Positions 10,801-22,100 of a stretch of 64,000 nt of DNA are shown piece by piece. A program made the position numbers and the translations under genes. Origin of the DNA: Muricea muricata (taxonomy: Eukaryota; Cnidaria; Anthozoa; Malacalcyonacea; Plexauridae). The notes under the pieces are model-generated. The model made no database searches and was not told the origin of the DNA. It saw only the letters and a list, made by a program, of their open reading frames with translations. Numbering within the stretch: the stretch's first letter is position 1; each line of letters starts with the position of its first letter. Location of the stretch: NCBI GenBank assembly GCA_963855995.1, contig OY979717.1, forward strand, positions 19,195,906-19,259,905. Reading direction: 5' to 3'.

Positions 10801-13800
10801 ATAAGACTCACGCACAAAACTTTACTGCTTAAAAATAATTTTGACTTGATGGGTGGAAAGTATGTCGGGTGTTGTATCGCTGTTCAAAATTTCAGAACTC
10901 ATTACCCAAGCAACAAACCTTGACCGGACGACAATTTAATAAAATACAAAATAAAACATATTCCGAAGAAATACATCTTTTAAACTCAATACTCGAGTTA
11001 AAAACAGGAAACGATTGAGACGGTAATATTTCTATTTATATTCCTTTTGAACATGTTTTATTTTGTATTACCCAAGCAATCTAAATATACAAAACTTCAT
11101 ACTTCACACTGCATATGAGAGAGTACCTTCCTAACAGTTGTTATTTGGCGCCCCCGCCCTTCATCGATAAACACGTTGATACGTTCCATATTTCTTGAAG
11201 AATTTACAACGTCATTATATAGAGCACATTTTTCTGGAAAGCTTATTATAGTAAGTGATTTTAACTGTCCTGTGGATGAAAATTATGCTAATGCCTTCAA
11301 GTTCTTAGACTTTTTGCAGATTTTTTATCTCGACCAGCACGTACAAGTGCCAACGCATAATGATGACCATACACGTGGTAGACCTTACTATTACCAGGAA
11401 ACAAGAAGCTGTCATGAATGATTTGAAAATACATGATGCTGCTATCTCTGGCCACTTTCTGTTGAACTGTAATGTAGATTTGCCTAAACCTAGTAGCGTA
11501 AAGTCCAAAATTAAATATCGAAAGCTCAGTAAGGATCAAAGTTTCGTCAAGACATTCTTGACTCTGAATTGAATATTTCACCTGAATCAACTCTTGAAGA
11601 ACGTTGGGATCAGTACGATTTGGTATTACCAAGGTTATTAGTAAGAGAGACATCAAAAAACTGTACTGAATCGAGCTGTGGCTCCATGGTATAATGAGGA
11701 TATCAGAGAGCAGAAAAGATTATGGCGGTGTAAAGAACAGAGATGGCGCAAGAGTGGCTTGCAGGATGATAAGCAGGCATAGGCTGATCAATGTAATAAT
11801 GTCAAAAATTCAATTTGTAATGTCAATGCTATTCATCACTTGTTCAAGACGCTGCTACACATAGCAGACGACTTTTCCAAACTGTTAATCATCTCCTACA
11901 CAGGAAACCTGCGAAGTTATATCCCGCTTCTAACTCTTCTTCAAAATTAGCTAATCAATTTGAATATTTCCTTAATCATAAGATCTGTAAGATTAAAAAA
12001 TTGTACTCTGTATCTTCAAGCAATACCTTGTTTTTTTCACAGTTAAACAATTTAAATTCACCTTGTTGTCTGGATAAGTCTCTTCTACGAAAATTGAGGG
12101 GTTATCTAATATCCTAGAAAAATCTAAATTGAATTAAGTCTTGTCAACTGGATCCTATAGCAGCGAAGTCTCTGCTCACATTGATATCATTTTACCAATT
12201 GTTATGGATATTACTAATTTATCTTTGGAAACTAGCGAGGTTCCGTGGTCCTTAAAAAAAGTTGTCTTACAGTATATCTGACTCTTTAAATTCTGTCACG
12301 GATTATGAGGAATTTTCCAATTTGAAGACGCAAGATGACCGAGAAAGTTGTTGCTTTGCACTTGTTGGATTATCTTCGATGTAATGGTATTGAAGAACCT
12401 TATCAATGTGCTTACAAGCATGTTTCCACAGTTGTGAAACACTACTTATTCGTACAGAATGATATTTTAACTGACATAGATGAAATTCGGCTATTGTTAG
12501 CTACTATTAGATCTATCAGCTGCATTCGACACACAGCTGACCACGAGATTCTGCTCCAAAGAATGTCCTCTGAATTTGCTATTAAGGGTGATGCATTAAA
12601 CTGGTTTAGATCTTACTTGTCTGAGCGCTCTCTAGTCGTATATATACATGTCAATAGTGGTAAATCAGGCAGTTATAATGTAGGTGATGGCGTACCTCCA
12701 GGATCAGTCCTAGGTCCTATCTTACATTTGATAATACACTTCACCGAGACATTTGACGATCGCATAAATTGAATTTTCATCTAGATGCTGATGGTACACT
12801 GATCTAGGTCTCTTTTAAGATCAAAAACACGATGACCTTGAGAACGTTAAGGTGCGTATTGAAGCCTTTTTGACTGAGATTATGAAATAGATGGCGGAAA
12901 ACAAACTTAAGCTTAACTCTGAGAAGAAGGAACTTCTCATTTTGAGTGAAAAATTTGGGACTGAACCCATATTCCCAGTACTGAATGTGGGCTCGGACAC
13001 AATTACTCCATCTTCTCATGCTCGGAACATTGGTCGTTTGATAAATTTCTTACGATTTCTACAGATATTGATAATGTATGTAAGCCAGCATTTTATCACC
13101 AACAGAATATTTCCCCGTGTTAGAAGATATTTGACAGTTCACACTACTGAACAACTCGGTCATGCTTTTGTGACTGTTAAACTGGATAATAATAATGCTT
13201 TATTGTATGGTCTCCCTAAAGAGCAAACTGGGAGTTACAACGAGTTTTAAACACTGCAGCAGAATTACTAACAGGATCATACAAGTATGATCATATCATA
13301 CCAGTTCTAATGCTGTTGCATTGGCTTTCAACTGAACAGTGTATTGTTTATAACATCATTATGTCTGAAACTGTATACAGTAGAACCCCGCTAACTCGAA
13401 CTCTCAAGGGAAACGAAAAATTGTTCGAGTTAGCGGGGGGTTCAAGTTAGCGAGGTTGGTGTTAAATTTCGTTTATTAGATTAATAATTAATAAGTTACA
13501 GTAGTTTTTTTGTTCATTTACAATGTGAGCTACTACGGTGTAATTTACAGATAGTTCTAGTTTTATCTAATACTTACAAAGACAACTAACAACGAATCTC
13601 TAAGGTTCAGTTCTAATGTCAACCATTTGTATTTCTTCCAAATAATATTTGATGCTCCTTTGCTGCTGACTTTGTCTCATATTTCGCTCGGAAGCAAATT
13701 TTAAGTTATGAATGTTCGAAGCTATGCTGTATGTATAAATTGATTAAACTGTTGTTTTTTAAGAATTTACGGTTTCGTATTATGAAATTTAAGTTTCATT

Positions 13801-16800
13801 CCAGGTTTTCAGATGCGCGTTTCGAGAACAGAGTTCGAGTTAACCAGGGAAATTTGGCCAAGGGAGAATGACATTTTTTCGAATTCGGATTTGTTTGAGT
13901 TAAGCGAGTTCGAGTTACCCGGAGTAAATTACTATAAAATAAACTATCAAAGCCAGAGGAAATTTGATTTAGATCGAGTCAGCGAGTTAAGTTCGAGTTA
14001 AGCGGGTCCGAGTTAATAGCGGGGTTCAACTGTAGTAATAAATATGCCTTACACAACTTTTCACAACTTACAACAAGCCTTTTTGTCTTTTTTTTTCGTA
14101 TATGGGAGGTGTTTTGTGAGACGAAAGGCCGTAATTCTTGGTGTTTTCTCGACCTTTTTTCTCCTTTTAGAAATAAATGAGCTATCCATCTCATACGTTT
14201 TAGTACGCTTTCCGCTTTCTCAATCAAATTCTTTAAGTAATTGTCCCTTGATCATATCTTTAGGGATGTTCTTCAGTGAATAGTCCAGTCGAAATTGTCT
14301 CAATATAACTTATAAGATAGAAAATTAGATTTCGAAAACGAGAGTGCACAACCAATGTAGGGTGCGAATATAAACGTGTTAGTTTTGGTTTGCAAAATAC
14401 AAGAGTGCTCAATGACATATAGACATAGCAAAATGTATAATCGTGCAAAATACCTCAAAATACCCTGAGAATAACGAGTGAATATTTTGTATTTGGCATC
14501 TTTATATTTTTCTACTAAACTATATAAAGATGGCAAATACAAATTGTTGACTCGTTTTTCTCAATTCACTTGTTGACGCAAGACAAATTCACTTATTTCA
14601 GTATAACTATGATCACTAACCTTCTAATCGTTTGCTTGCCAACACGCAGCTCATGATCGTCTCACGGTAAGCTACGATGTTTTCCCGATACTCAGAAGCC
14701 GCATCTTTATTGATGGCATTTTCTAATACTGGATTCGCAAGCAGAGCCTGAGAACAAACTTAATTAAGGTTTTGTGTATTTTGGGCTACATCATAATTTT
14801 CTCGCGGATTACAATTTGTGAACTTCTATATATACGTGAACCTATATACGACTTTTTTTCTACTACTAAATTTAGAGGAACTAGAGCATGAAAAACTTAA
14901 ACGCTCTACTTGCCGTCCTATCCAAGTTTGAGACTGTTATGCAAGAATCCAAATTTTAATTAATCCAAACTCAAAGTTATAATTTTAATACGATGCTGTT
15001 GAACAGCATGTCCATTTCATTTTAACCAATTTTGCCTAGCTCATAAAATACCGACTTTTTGAAAGATGTTTATAAAATTGGTTCAATAGGGTACGGGTAT
15101 ATGAAATACACATTAATTACCTGTATACTCATTAACATGTACGCTATGCTATACGATTCTTTCCAATCTCCCACATTGTCCAAAAAATCTACACAGGGCT
15201 TTCCAGTAGAACTATGAACTATAAAAATTACATAGCGAAAGATTTAAACTGAATTGCCTTGTATAATAAACGGAGTTTTTGGAATTGACCTGGTCAACCA
15301 TAATTCAGTGGCGTCGCCTGGGAGGGGACAGGAAGACGAGTCCCTCACTCAGGGACGTAGCCAGAAGTTTCAAAGGGGGGAGCCCTGCAGATACTAATAA
15401 TTATGATAGGTTTGACGCGCCTATCGCGTTAAATACTAGGGAGGTTTAGCAAGGAGAAGTGACGTCAATGCGACGTAAAATGCCGTGATTGCCCTTCTCC
15501 AGATTTGCTCAGGGCATTTCCACATCGTTTTTACCTCGCTTTGGCGTTGTCAAAGGCGTTGTGTCGTCTTTGCTAAACCTCTCTATTAACGAAAGGGGGG
15601 GGGGAGCCGCGGCTCCCTCGGCTCCCCCCCCCCAGCTACGTCCCTGCCCTCACTTATTTTGATAATGATTTTGATACATCTGGGGCCAGTTGCTCAAATC
15701 TAGGTTACTCGCTTACGCCTGGGTTAAAGTTTAACTCACTGTTGTAGTTTCTGTATTTCTACAGGTCCGTTTATTTCAAAAGAGACGAGATTTATATGTA
15801 AAAAAATTCAGTCCAAGCTTACAAACAAGCTGCCCTGAAATCACCCTGAGTTCAAACTTTACGCTAACTCAGGGTCACGCTGAGCGACTAGTTTTGAACA
15901 ACCCTGAAGTGAAAAAGTGTGCGAGGGAAAGACGAAAGAGGGTGGTGTACGATTATTAGTTTAAATTTCTAACGGGCACTCTGAAAATCGCTGATGTTCG
16001 GCTTTTAGATTATTAATAAACTTGTCTAAAAATGCTAAAAATGGCGTTTTAGAGACCCTAAAAATAAAAAATGTCTTGAGGGAACATTCCCTAAAATCCC
16101 CCCAAAATCTAATATTCAATTCTTTTGGACTAAAAAGGTCAGGTAATGTCCCAAAACCTTGCAAGTACAAAAAAAATTTATTACACAAGAAATACACTAG
16201 CGCGGCAATGTAATATATTAAATAAAATTTACTTATAATCTTAACCATCTGCTGACAACAAATACGATAAGAACGGAAAATGAGTCACACAAGGACAGCC
16301 AATAGCAGTGAGCTTTCATTGACATATGGTGATACCATTATACCGGTTTCAATAGACGTAAGAGGTTCTTAGTCACGCTAGAGTTAAACAATGAATTGCA
16401 ATGCAATGAGGGAAACATGTGGGAAAAATTTACTTATTCATATGCATTGAAATCCGCGTGACGTAGGCACCTTTAAAGGTCTATTGATGTTGCATTTTTC
16501 GGGAAAAATGACGACGGAAATATTTAATGAATTCATTTGGTGAATTGATAAATATTTTCATGGCGATTTTTTGAGACCTTTACAATAAAATCTGCCAAAA
16601 CGATCTGCTTTATTCTTTATGGAGTTAACCTGCATGCAGACCTTAATAACGGAGTCGTCAGCAACCTTTTTGGCACACCTTCAGTTATTTGATGAAAATG
16701 TAGTGAGAATGTTTAAATTTCTTATGGTCTTCTCAGAGAAACAGTTGTCCTAGTACCTTTTGCTGTAAATTAATATAGGCAAGTTCTGTTACTTTTTCGT

Positions 16801-18885
16801 AATTATTATTAAAATGGTTTCAGGTTTTCGACCGACCTGTTGTAAACATGACCAATTAGAAACAGTATATATTTTATTTGTGGTTCTACAAATTATAGTT
16901 TTCATGCATTTAACATCACGTTTATATGTATGCAGATATGTTTCTTAAACTTTTCTTCTAAAGCAATAAAAACTAAGAGTTTGTAAGGAGTTTTAACTTA
17001 TTTACTGTAAACTTTAAATTTACAGTATACTTCCAGAGATAAAATATTTTAAAAATGTTAAATGTTTTCCAAACTACCAACCCATATAAAATATGGCTGT
17101 AAGACCTAAAAGCAATATTTTATTTTTTGGTTTGGATAACTGAGACTAGTGCATGTTGATTTCAAACGGTGCACTAATTAAGCTAAAGCATTTGAAAGTC
17201 AGAAGCATTACTTAACGTACAGAAACAAGTGAATTGCATAGTGCATGAACACCAAAATGGTAAACTAGAAGTCAGAGCTATTTTTAACAGTATATGCCTT
17301 ACCATTTGGATGATATGGTATTGTGATGAAGAATACTTCTGGAGGTGACATGTTATATGACTCAGAAAATTTTAAGTACAACTTGAATATTCCTCCTATA
17401 TGATAGAGAAAAAATTGAAAGTTTCTGTACAACTCATTCAATTATATAGTTATTAACAACAATAATCATGATCATGCCCATTTTAGAAACTACTACTATA
17501 GTATAAAGCTCATTACCTTCCCACAATGTATCTTTTAACCCTTTTATTTTTGCTTCCCATAGAAAGAAATCATCATAGTTCAGTGGTTGAGCAGATATAC
17601 CCTGAATTAAAAAAAATATTCGAAAGATGTGAGATTTGGACAACGTTTACTATCTGTCAGTCCCCTTTGTTATGAGCAGATCAGCAGAACCACAGTATAG
17701 CAACTAACAGTGGGGTCGCTCAGTAGTGCAACAAGTCTCCCTATTTCTATCTAATTGACTGGGCAGAGTAATGGCAGAACAGCCAGTTAAGTGTTTCTAT
17801 TGGCCAGAAAAGGCAATTGACTGGCCTGAACCTGTATAATGAACATGTGTAATGCGACATGCGTGGGGACACAAACTTCAAAGGTTCCGACTCAAGTGGC
17901 CCTTCTGTTTATTTTCTGTTCTGTGGCAGAACTGATGCACAGAAGGAACTCTACTGTATATTAAATGACTGTTATGCATTGCAAGGATAATTTTTGTTTT
18001 GCTTTAGTTGCAGCCTTAAACTTTGTTTATCTTTCATAGACTAGGGCAGTCTTTTATATTTTTAACCATTAGCTTTACCCCGGTTTACCCTTTCTCTCTG
18101 GGAAAAGCCATGCAGTCACATCATCCAATCAACTTCGACCCCATGCATTGCAACACCAGTACCATACCATTACAAGCCGGCGTAAACGGCTACTTTTAAA
18201 ATACTACTTTGAAGTTTGAACAACGGCTACTTTTAAAACAATATCCAACACTATAATACAATGACTACAGTAGAAAACGATTTTCTGAATAAATACAAGC
18301 TGTCCAATAGAAAATAAATTTGCTGGCATCCTAGAACCGTCAGCACACCTACCAGGTACACAATCTCAACCCCAGTATGGAATGTTACATTTTCGTGCAC
18401 TGCACAGGGTTCTGAGTCACCGAAGTTGTGCACCGTGAACAATTTTTGAAATTTCAAACGTCTGTTACTTTGCCGGAGGGGGGGGGGGGGAGTTTTAAGG
18501 TACCCCAAGGTTCATTACTTAAATATTTAGTTTTGATACAACAGTAAATAGAATATGCGAAATAATCTTGCACAGTTGGTGCACAAATTGTACACGATAA
18601 CAAGCAACTTATCTTTTGTAATTTTACAGCTTGAGCTTTGTGCACTAAGTTGTGCACCAAGAGTGACCAAGCTAGTTTGTGCACTAAGTTGTGCACCAAG
18701 CTTGGATGCTGTGCACTGTACATGTGCAATGGCGATCGCTTTCATTACATACTGGCCTCAACCTGTACCGATAAATATGAATATAAAACATTATTAATTT
18801 GGCGACAAATTTAACTCACCCAAATTGGTTCTTTTTGTAATTTCATATATTCTTTTTCGAGTAACATGTGTGCCCGAGATCTCAT
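7820..18885 (-). CDS. UBE2U: Ubiquitin-conjugating enzyme E2 U, complete seven-exon gene (328 aa)
   Basis: Minus-strand exons in transcript order: 18885-18820 (ATG at 18885), 17601-17517, 17395-17303, 15218-15121, 14747-14621, 9518-9120 and 7938-7820 (TAG). Lengths sum to 987 bp, one open frame of 328 residues, close to human UBE2U. The E2 fold occupies about residues 1-155. The HPN motif is His79-Pro80-Asn81 and the catalytic cysteine is Cys90 in STGKPCVDFLDN. NPVLENAINKDAA follows. The UBE2U-specific tail has SFEDYLTLWKGIATS, a charged helical stretch, and a final DLVNWSRNLSTDY-type end. It should accept ubiquitin from E1 and pass it on with an E3. It diverges from ANKRD13C by 247 bp and converges on RTCA. 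The last exon's acceptor (after TTTTCCCGAAG) is the weakest junction. Confidence 0.92.
8590..9025. other. UBE2U intron 6 repeat debris
   Basis: The start has decayed TTGTTACAGG / CTTGTTCC motifs related to the 144-589 repeat. A GGGAAATGGGAATA-rich stretch follows, with a run of C at about 8971-8981. No gene is seen. It lies between UBE2U exons 6 and 7. Confidence 0.45.
9635..10440 (-). mobile_element. Decayed Tc1-like DNA transposon
   Basis: The terminal inverted repeats are CAGTGGGGGTCAAAAGTCTG at the left and its near complement, CAGACTTATGACCCCCACTG, at the right. Each is flanked by TA, as expected for Tc1/mariner insertion. Inside, the minus strand around 9930-9990 still reads like the Tc1 transposase segment SPDLNPIENLWG, with substitutions and stops, so the gene is dead. 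It is inserted in UBE2U intron 5 in the same orientation as the host gene. Confidence 0.8.
10450..10556. repeat. Short palindromic element
   Basis: ATAATCGTGCAAAATACCTC at the left is answered by GAGGTATTTCGCACGATTAT at the right. CTGTTT-CATC and GATG-AAACAG pair inside. It directly abuts the TA at the right end of the Tc1 relic. Confidence 0.7.
10533..10625 (+). repeat. Left copy of a ~93-bp inverted repeat pair
   Basis: The reverse complement of this segment recurs at about 14370-14462 with scattered differences (AAACGTGTTAGTTTT, ATACAAGAGTGCT and AATGACATATAGACA are shared). The two copies bracket the dead LINE and the pogo-type MITE in UBE2U intron 5. Confidence 0.7.
11145..13345 (+). 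pseudogene. Degenerate non-LTR retrotransposon (LINE, CR1/L2-like)
   Basis: Broken frames give consecutive pieces of one LINE protein. The endonuclease end comes first: RPRPSSINTLIRSIFLEEF, LIIVSDFNCPVDENY, LDQHVQVPTH and, after a frameshift, VVDLTITRKQEA. Reverse transcriptase pieces follow: LHLLDYLRCNGIEEPYQCAY, LNWFRSYLSERS, then GVPPGSVLGPIL in place of PQGSVLGPLL. A degenerate FHLDADG stands where the YADD box belongs, followed by KLKLNSEKKELLI and NTAAELLTG. There are several frameshifts and stops, so it is inactive. It lies antisense in UBE2U intron 5. CR1/L2 is inferred from the RPPPS-like endonuclease motif. Confidence 0.85.
13378..14032. mobile_element. Pogo/Tigger-type MITE
   Basis: The ends are inverted: CAGTAGAACCCCGCTAACTC at the left and the complement of CAGTTGAACCCCGCTATTAA at the right. 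TA dinucleotides flank them at 13376-13377 and 14033-14034. Subterminal GAGTTAGCGGG and CGAGTTAAGC copies repeat inside. No transposase is visible, so it is non-autonomous. The TIR style is that of pogo/Tigger. It lies just 3' of the LINE remnant. Confidence 0.85.
14370..14462 (-). repeat. Right copy of the ~93-bp inverted repeat pair
   Basis: This is the reverse complement of 10533-10625 with about a dozen differences. It sits 160 bp from UBE2U exon 5. Confidence 0.7.
15121..15218 (-). CDS. UBE2U: UBE2U exon 4, carrying the active-site cysteine
   Basis: On the minus strand the exon is bounded by TTTTATAG and GTAATT. It completes the Val codon after HPN and encodes HSSTGKPCVDFLDN and then a helix ending in MSIQ. 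Eight residues separate HPN from the Cys, as I recall for vertebrate UBE2U and one more than in typical E2s. The key residues are intact, so the enzyme is probably active. Confidence 0.9.
15350..15646. mobile_element. hAT-type MITE with perfect 8-bp target duplication
   Basis: The TIRs are CAGGGACGTAGCCAG and CTAGCTGGG-type GCTACGTCCCTG. The sequence CCCTCACT occurs directly before the left end (15342-15349) and directly after the right end (15647-15654), an exact 8-bp duplication typical of hAT. Inside, GGGAGGTTTAGCAA near 15439 answers TTGCTAAACCTCTC near 15575, so a second small inverted-repeat element is nested. It lies in UBE2U intron 3. Confidence 0.85.
15682..15905. mobile_element. TIR MITE
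   Basis: GGGGCCAGTTGCTCAAA at the left answers TTTTGAACAACCCTG at the right. The subterminal TTAAAGTTTAACTCA and TGAGTTCAAACTTTA also pair. It has no coding content and sits 28 bp beyond the hAT MITE's duplication. Confidence 0.6.
18634..18704. repeat. Two-copy tandem repeat of about 39 bp
   Basis: TTTGTGCACTAAGTTGTGCA followed by CCAAG occurs twice, with one GTGACCAAGCTAG spacer. Further GTGCAC motifs lie on both sides. It is in UBE2U intron 1, close to the shared promoter. Confidence 0.75.
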
Positions 18886-19132
18886 GTTTTTCTATACAAA
18901 CAAGGTATTAAAATTTGTTAATAAATAAGTAAAGTACGGATCGTATTATTGTTTATATATGAGATGTATCTATAGTAACAGTTCGCGCGCGAAAGGAATT
19001 TTTCTGTCTTTCCACTTCCATTTTTATTTAACACCTCTTCAAAGAAAAAGAAAATTGCACAAAGAGGAAGCACTAAGGAAAAAAGCCAACGTGAAAGGTC
19101 AACAAGAAGGGACAAGAAAACAGGCGTAAAAT
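18886..19132. promoter_or_regulatory. Candidate bidirectional promoter between UBE2U and ANKRD13C
   Basis: The start codons of the two divergent genes are only 247 bp apart, so both 5' untranslated regions and any core promoters must share this interval, unless untranslated exons lie elsewhere. Its centre holds the palindrome TTCGCGCGCGAA at 18982-18993, which resembles an E2F-type site and is the main CpG cluster in an AT-rich region. No convincing TATA box pair is visible. Confidence 0.6.
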
Positions 19133-22100
19133 ATGAGCGAAAACACCAGCGCCTGTGACCGATATCCTTTGCACAAGGCTGTTTTTGAAGGCAATCTTAG
19201 AAAAGTTTCAAGTCTCTTAAGAGATCATGATATTGGTGAGAAAGACTGCCACGGTATGTGTGATTTTGAATCTTCATACAGAACATATTATGTCTGAATA
19301 CAGATGACGCATTTGAAAATGTTAGTGATTATGTACCAAGGTTGCGTTTTCATTTTAGCTGTTCATATAACAATATCGACGATGACGAGTTTTAGTATTC
19401 CTAAACATGGGATGTAGGCTTGGCGATATTTTCAATAGCGCTTGATATTCGCATTCGAAACCGAAATCATTCGCCAAATCCCCTTTATAAGTTTACTGTA
19501 TGTCTGTATATTCCACTGTTTGACCAGGCGAAATAGTTAAAATTGCTCGAAAGAATGCTCCATTACTGTGATATGATTGTTAAATCCCAATATAGTTCGA
19601 TTACAATGATCCTTTGAGTAGGCGGAATTTCTGAATTGCCTTCGAGCAAAACGTAAACAAGTCAAGGTTCTTGTGTCAATATTCTGAAAATGTCCTGAAT
19701 GTTGAATAATTATGTTTAATTGTCCGCTCCTTATTTGTCACGTATTACCATTTATTGAAATAACTCAGGTACTGTTAAATAACTCTAATTTTTTTATCTA
19801 CAAACATTCCAGTATATGAAATGAAAGCCCCACCTCTTTTAATTTAACACAGTTGTTAAGCTCAGGCCTTACTAGCACCGGAAGCACAAGCAACAAGTAC
19901 AACCTAGCCAGGATAAAATTTCGTCAGAGGTTTGTGAAGACAATTTAGCAGATAAAATTTTCTTTTAAATTTGCTCATGTTCTATCATATTTTATTCTCA
20001 TAGTTGTATGCTTGTGCTTGTTGATGCTCATGTTGCACACTTCACTGCAATTCTGTGTTTTGTCTTTCGTTTTGGCTTGTGCTTGGTGTGCTTATTTTGC
20101 TAGTGAGGTGCAGGCTTTACTACTTGACTGTAGAAATATCCAGTAATTTCATTGCAACACTGATTCAGGAAATGTATATGTCAGGCAGTAATGACTCCTT
20201 TGAGTCATTATAAGTATTTTACACTAATGTCTGGAAACACAGCAAGACAATTACATTGATTTAGGGAAAAAGGGGTTGAAGACTAATTCCACCACTCTTT
20301 GAAAAAAGATGGTAGTATGTACATTTTACCAAAGTGCATTACAGGCGTCAAGCAAAAACAACTTTAAAAAGATGCCAAGCAAAACACATGCTGAAATGCA
20401 TTCTGGTAAAACATGTTTTGAAAAGCACTGTGGTAGAATGTATATCCTCAATATTTTGGACCATGGTCAGTTGGGAAAAGTCTATTCAATGGACCATATA
20501 AGGCTAGTTAACACCATATGGGTGGTGACACTGTCTATGTCCTTCAACAATTATTTGATCATGGTGTAATGCTGCTTTTAAAACCACTTTTTGAAAAAGT
20601 GGTTGGTTGTAATGATTGTATTATGATTTAAAATTCATTAAAAAATTCAGTTGAATAGTGAAAAAGTTACTATAGTATGGAACATATTAGATAAAATACA
20701 TATAAACTGCTCATTACGTAGTGCTTATTTTGGCATATCTAGATAATTACTTTGTTGCATTTCCAGGAAATACACCTCTTCACCTGGCAATTATGCTTGG
20801 CCATAAGGGTAAGGACAGTTAAAGGGTAATATCATCATTTATGGGTATGCTGCAAGTTTTGTATTTTGAACATAGAATGTGTGTTCCTACTTCTTGAGAA
20901 AGATGCTCCTATCAAAGTAAAAAATGAAGAGGGATGGAGTCCACTTGCAGAAGCTATTAGCTGGGGAAGTAGATCAATTGGTAATTGAAACTATGCTGTC
21001 AGTAATAAATTGTAGCTTTTATCATGTGTGTTTTGGTTACCAGGCACCAACAATCATGTGTGTTTTGGTTACCAGGCAGCAACAAGTCATTTGAGTGCAT
21101 TATTCACAATAAGAGACCAAAAACATGTATTATTCAATTCATTTAAACATGTATTATTCAATTCATAAAAACACCCACAACAATTTCTAACCCTTATGTA
21201 GATATGCATACACATAATATATGTATACATTAGGCTTGGGTGGGATAAACTATGAAACATTGTTGTGGATGCATGGTTTCTTGTTAATGTCATGTTATGT
21301 TTCCTAGTGTGGACAAACTAAGAAATGTTTTTGTGAGAAACATCATTCAGCAGGCATTCTCTGAGCAAACAATGTTTCTTGTGTCTGAATCATTTGCAAA
21401 CATGTTGCTGAAATAGGAAACATGAGTTGTTTTTGCTACCAAGTGTTTCTGATTGTTGCTTCCTGGGAAGAAACTTTTGTTTATGATAAAGATACTGATA
21501 TTTACGCATGGTTTTTTTCGGTGAAATGCTGTTTTGTGATTCGAACGACATCCCGTCAAAATCATGAAACAACTTTTTGATATGTTCGAAAACCATTTCG
21601 CCCAATCAGCATTTGCTGCCAACAAAGATTTCAGCAAGGATTTTTTCAAGTTCCTGACCATTTCGTATTTCTTGTGACATTTAAGTGAGCCAAATTTAGG
21701 TTGGGTATTTGTTCATAGGAAGTGGTTTGTATGGCAGTTACACACTTGTTAGATTGTTTTTTCACAACTCACGTACTCATTGCACTTGCTTGTTAATAAA
21801 ATGAACTTGATGTTATGCGTAAATACCAAACATCATTATGAGAAGAAATCTCTGTTTCTGCAATGTTCAATGTTTTCCAAGATGGACAAACATTTGTACA
21901 TAGGAAACAACAATGAATGCAACAAAGGCTGATAGTTTACTGTAAAAGAACCATGCTGATGAAGGCACCGCAGGTGATATTACTGGGGGATAGTTCCTAT
22001 TTTGCCCTAAAAGAACTATCCTGATGAAGGTATTGCTGGTGATATTAGGGGAGGATACTTCCTATTTTGCCATGAAAGGACCATGCTGATAAAAACATTT

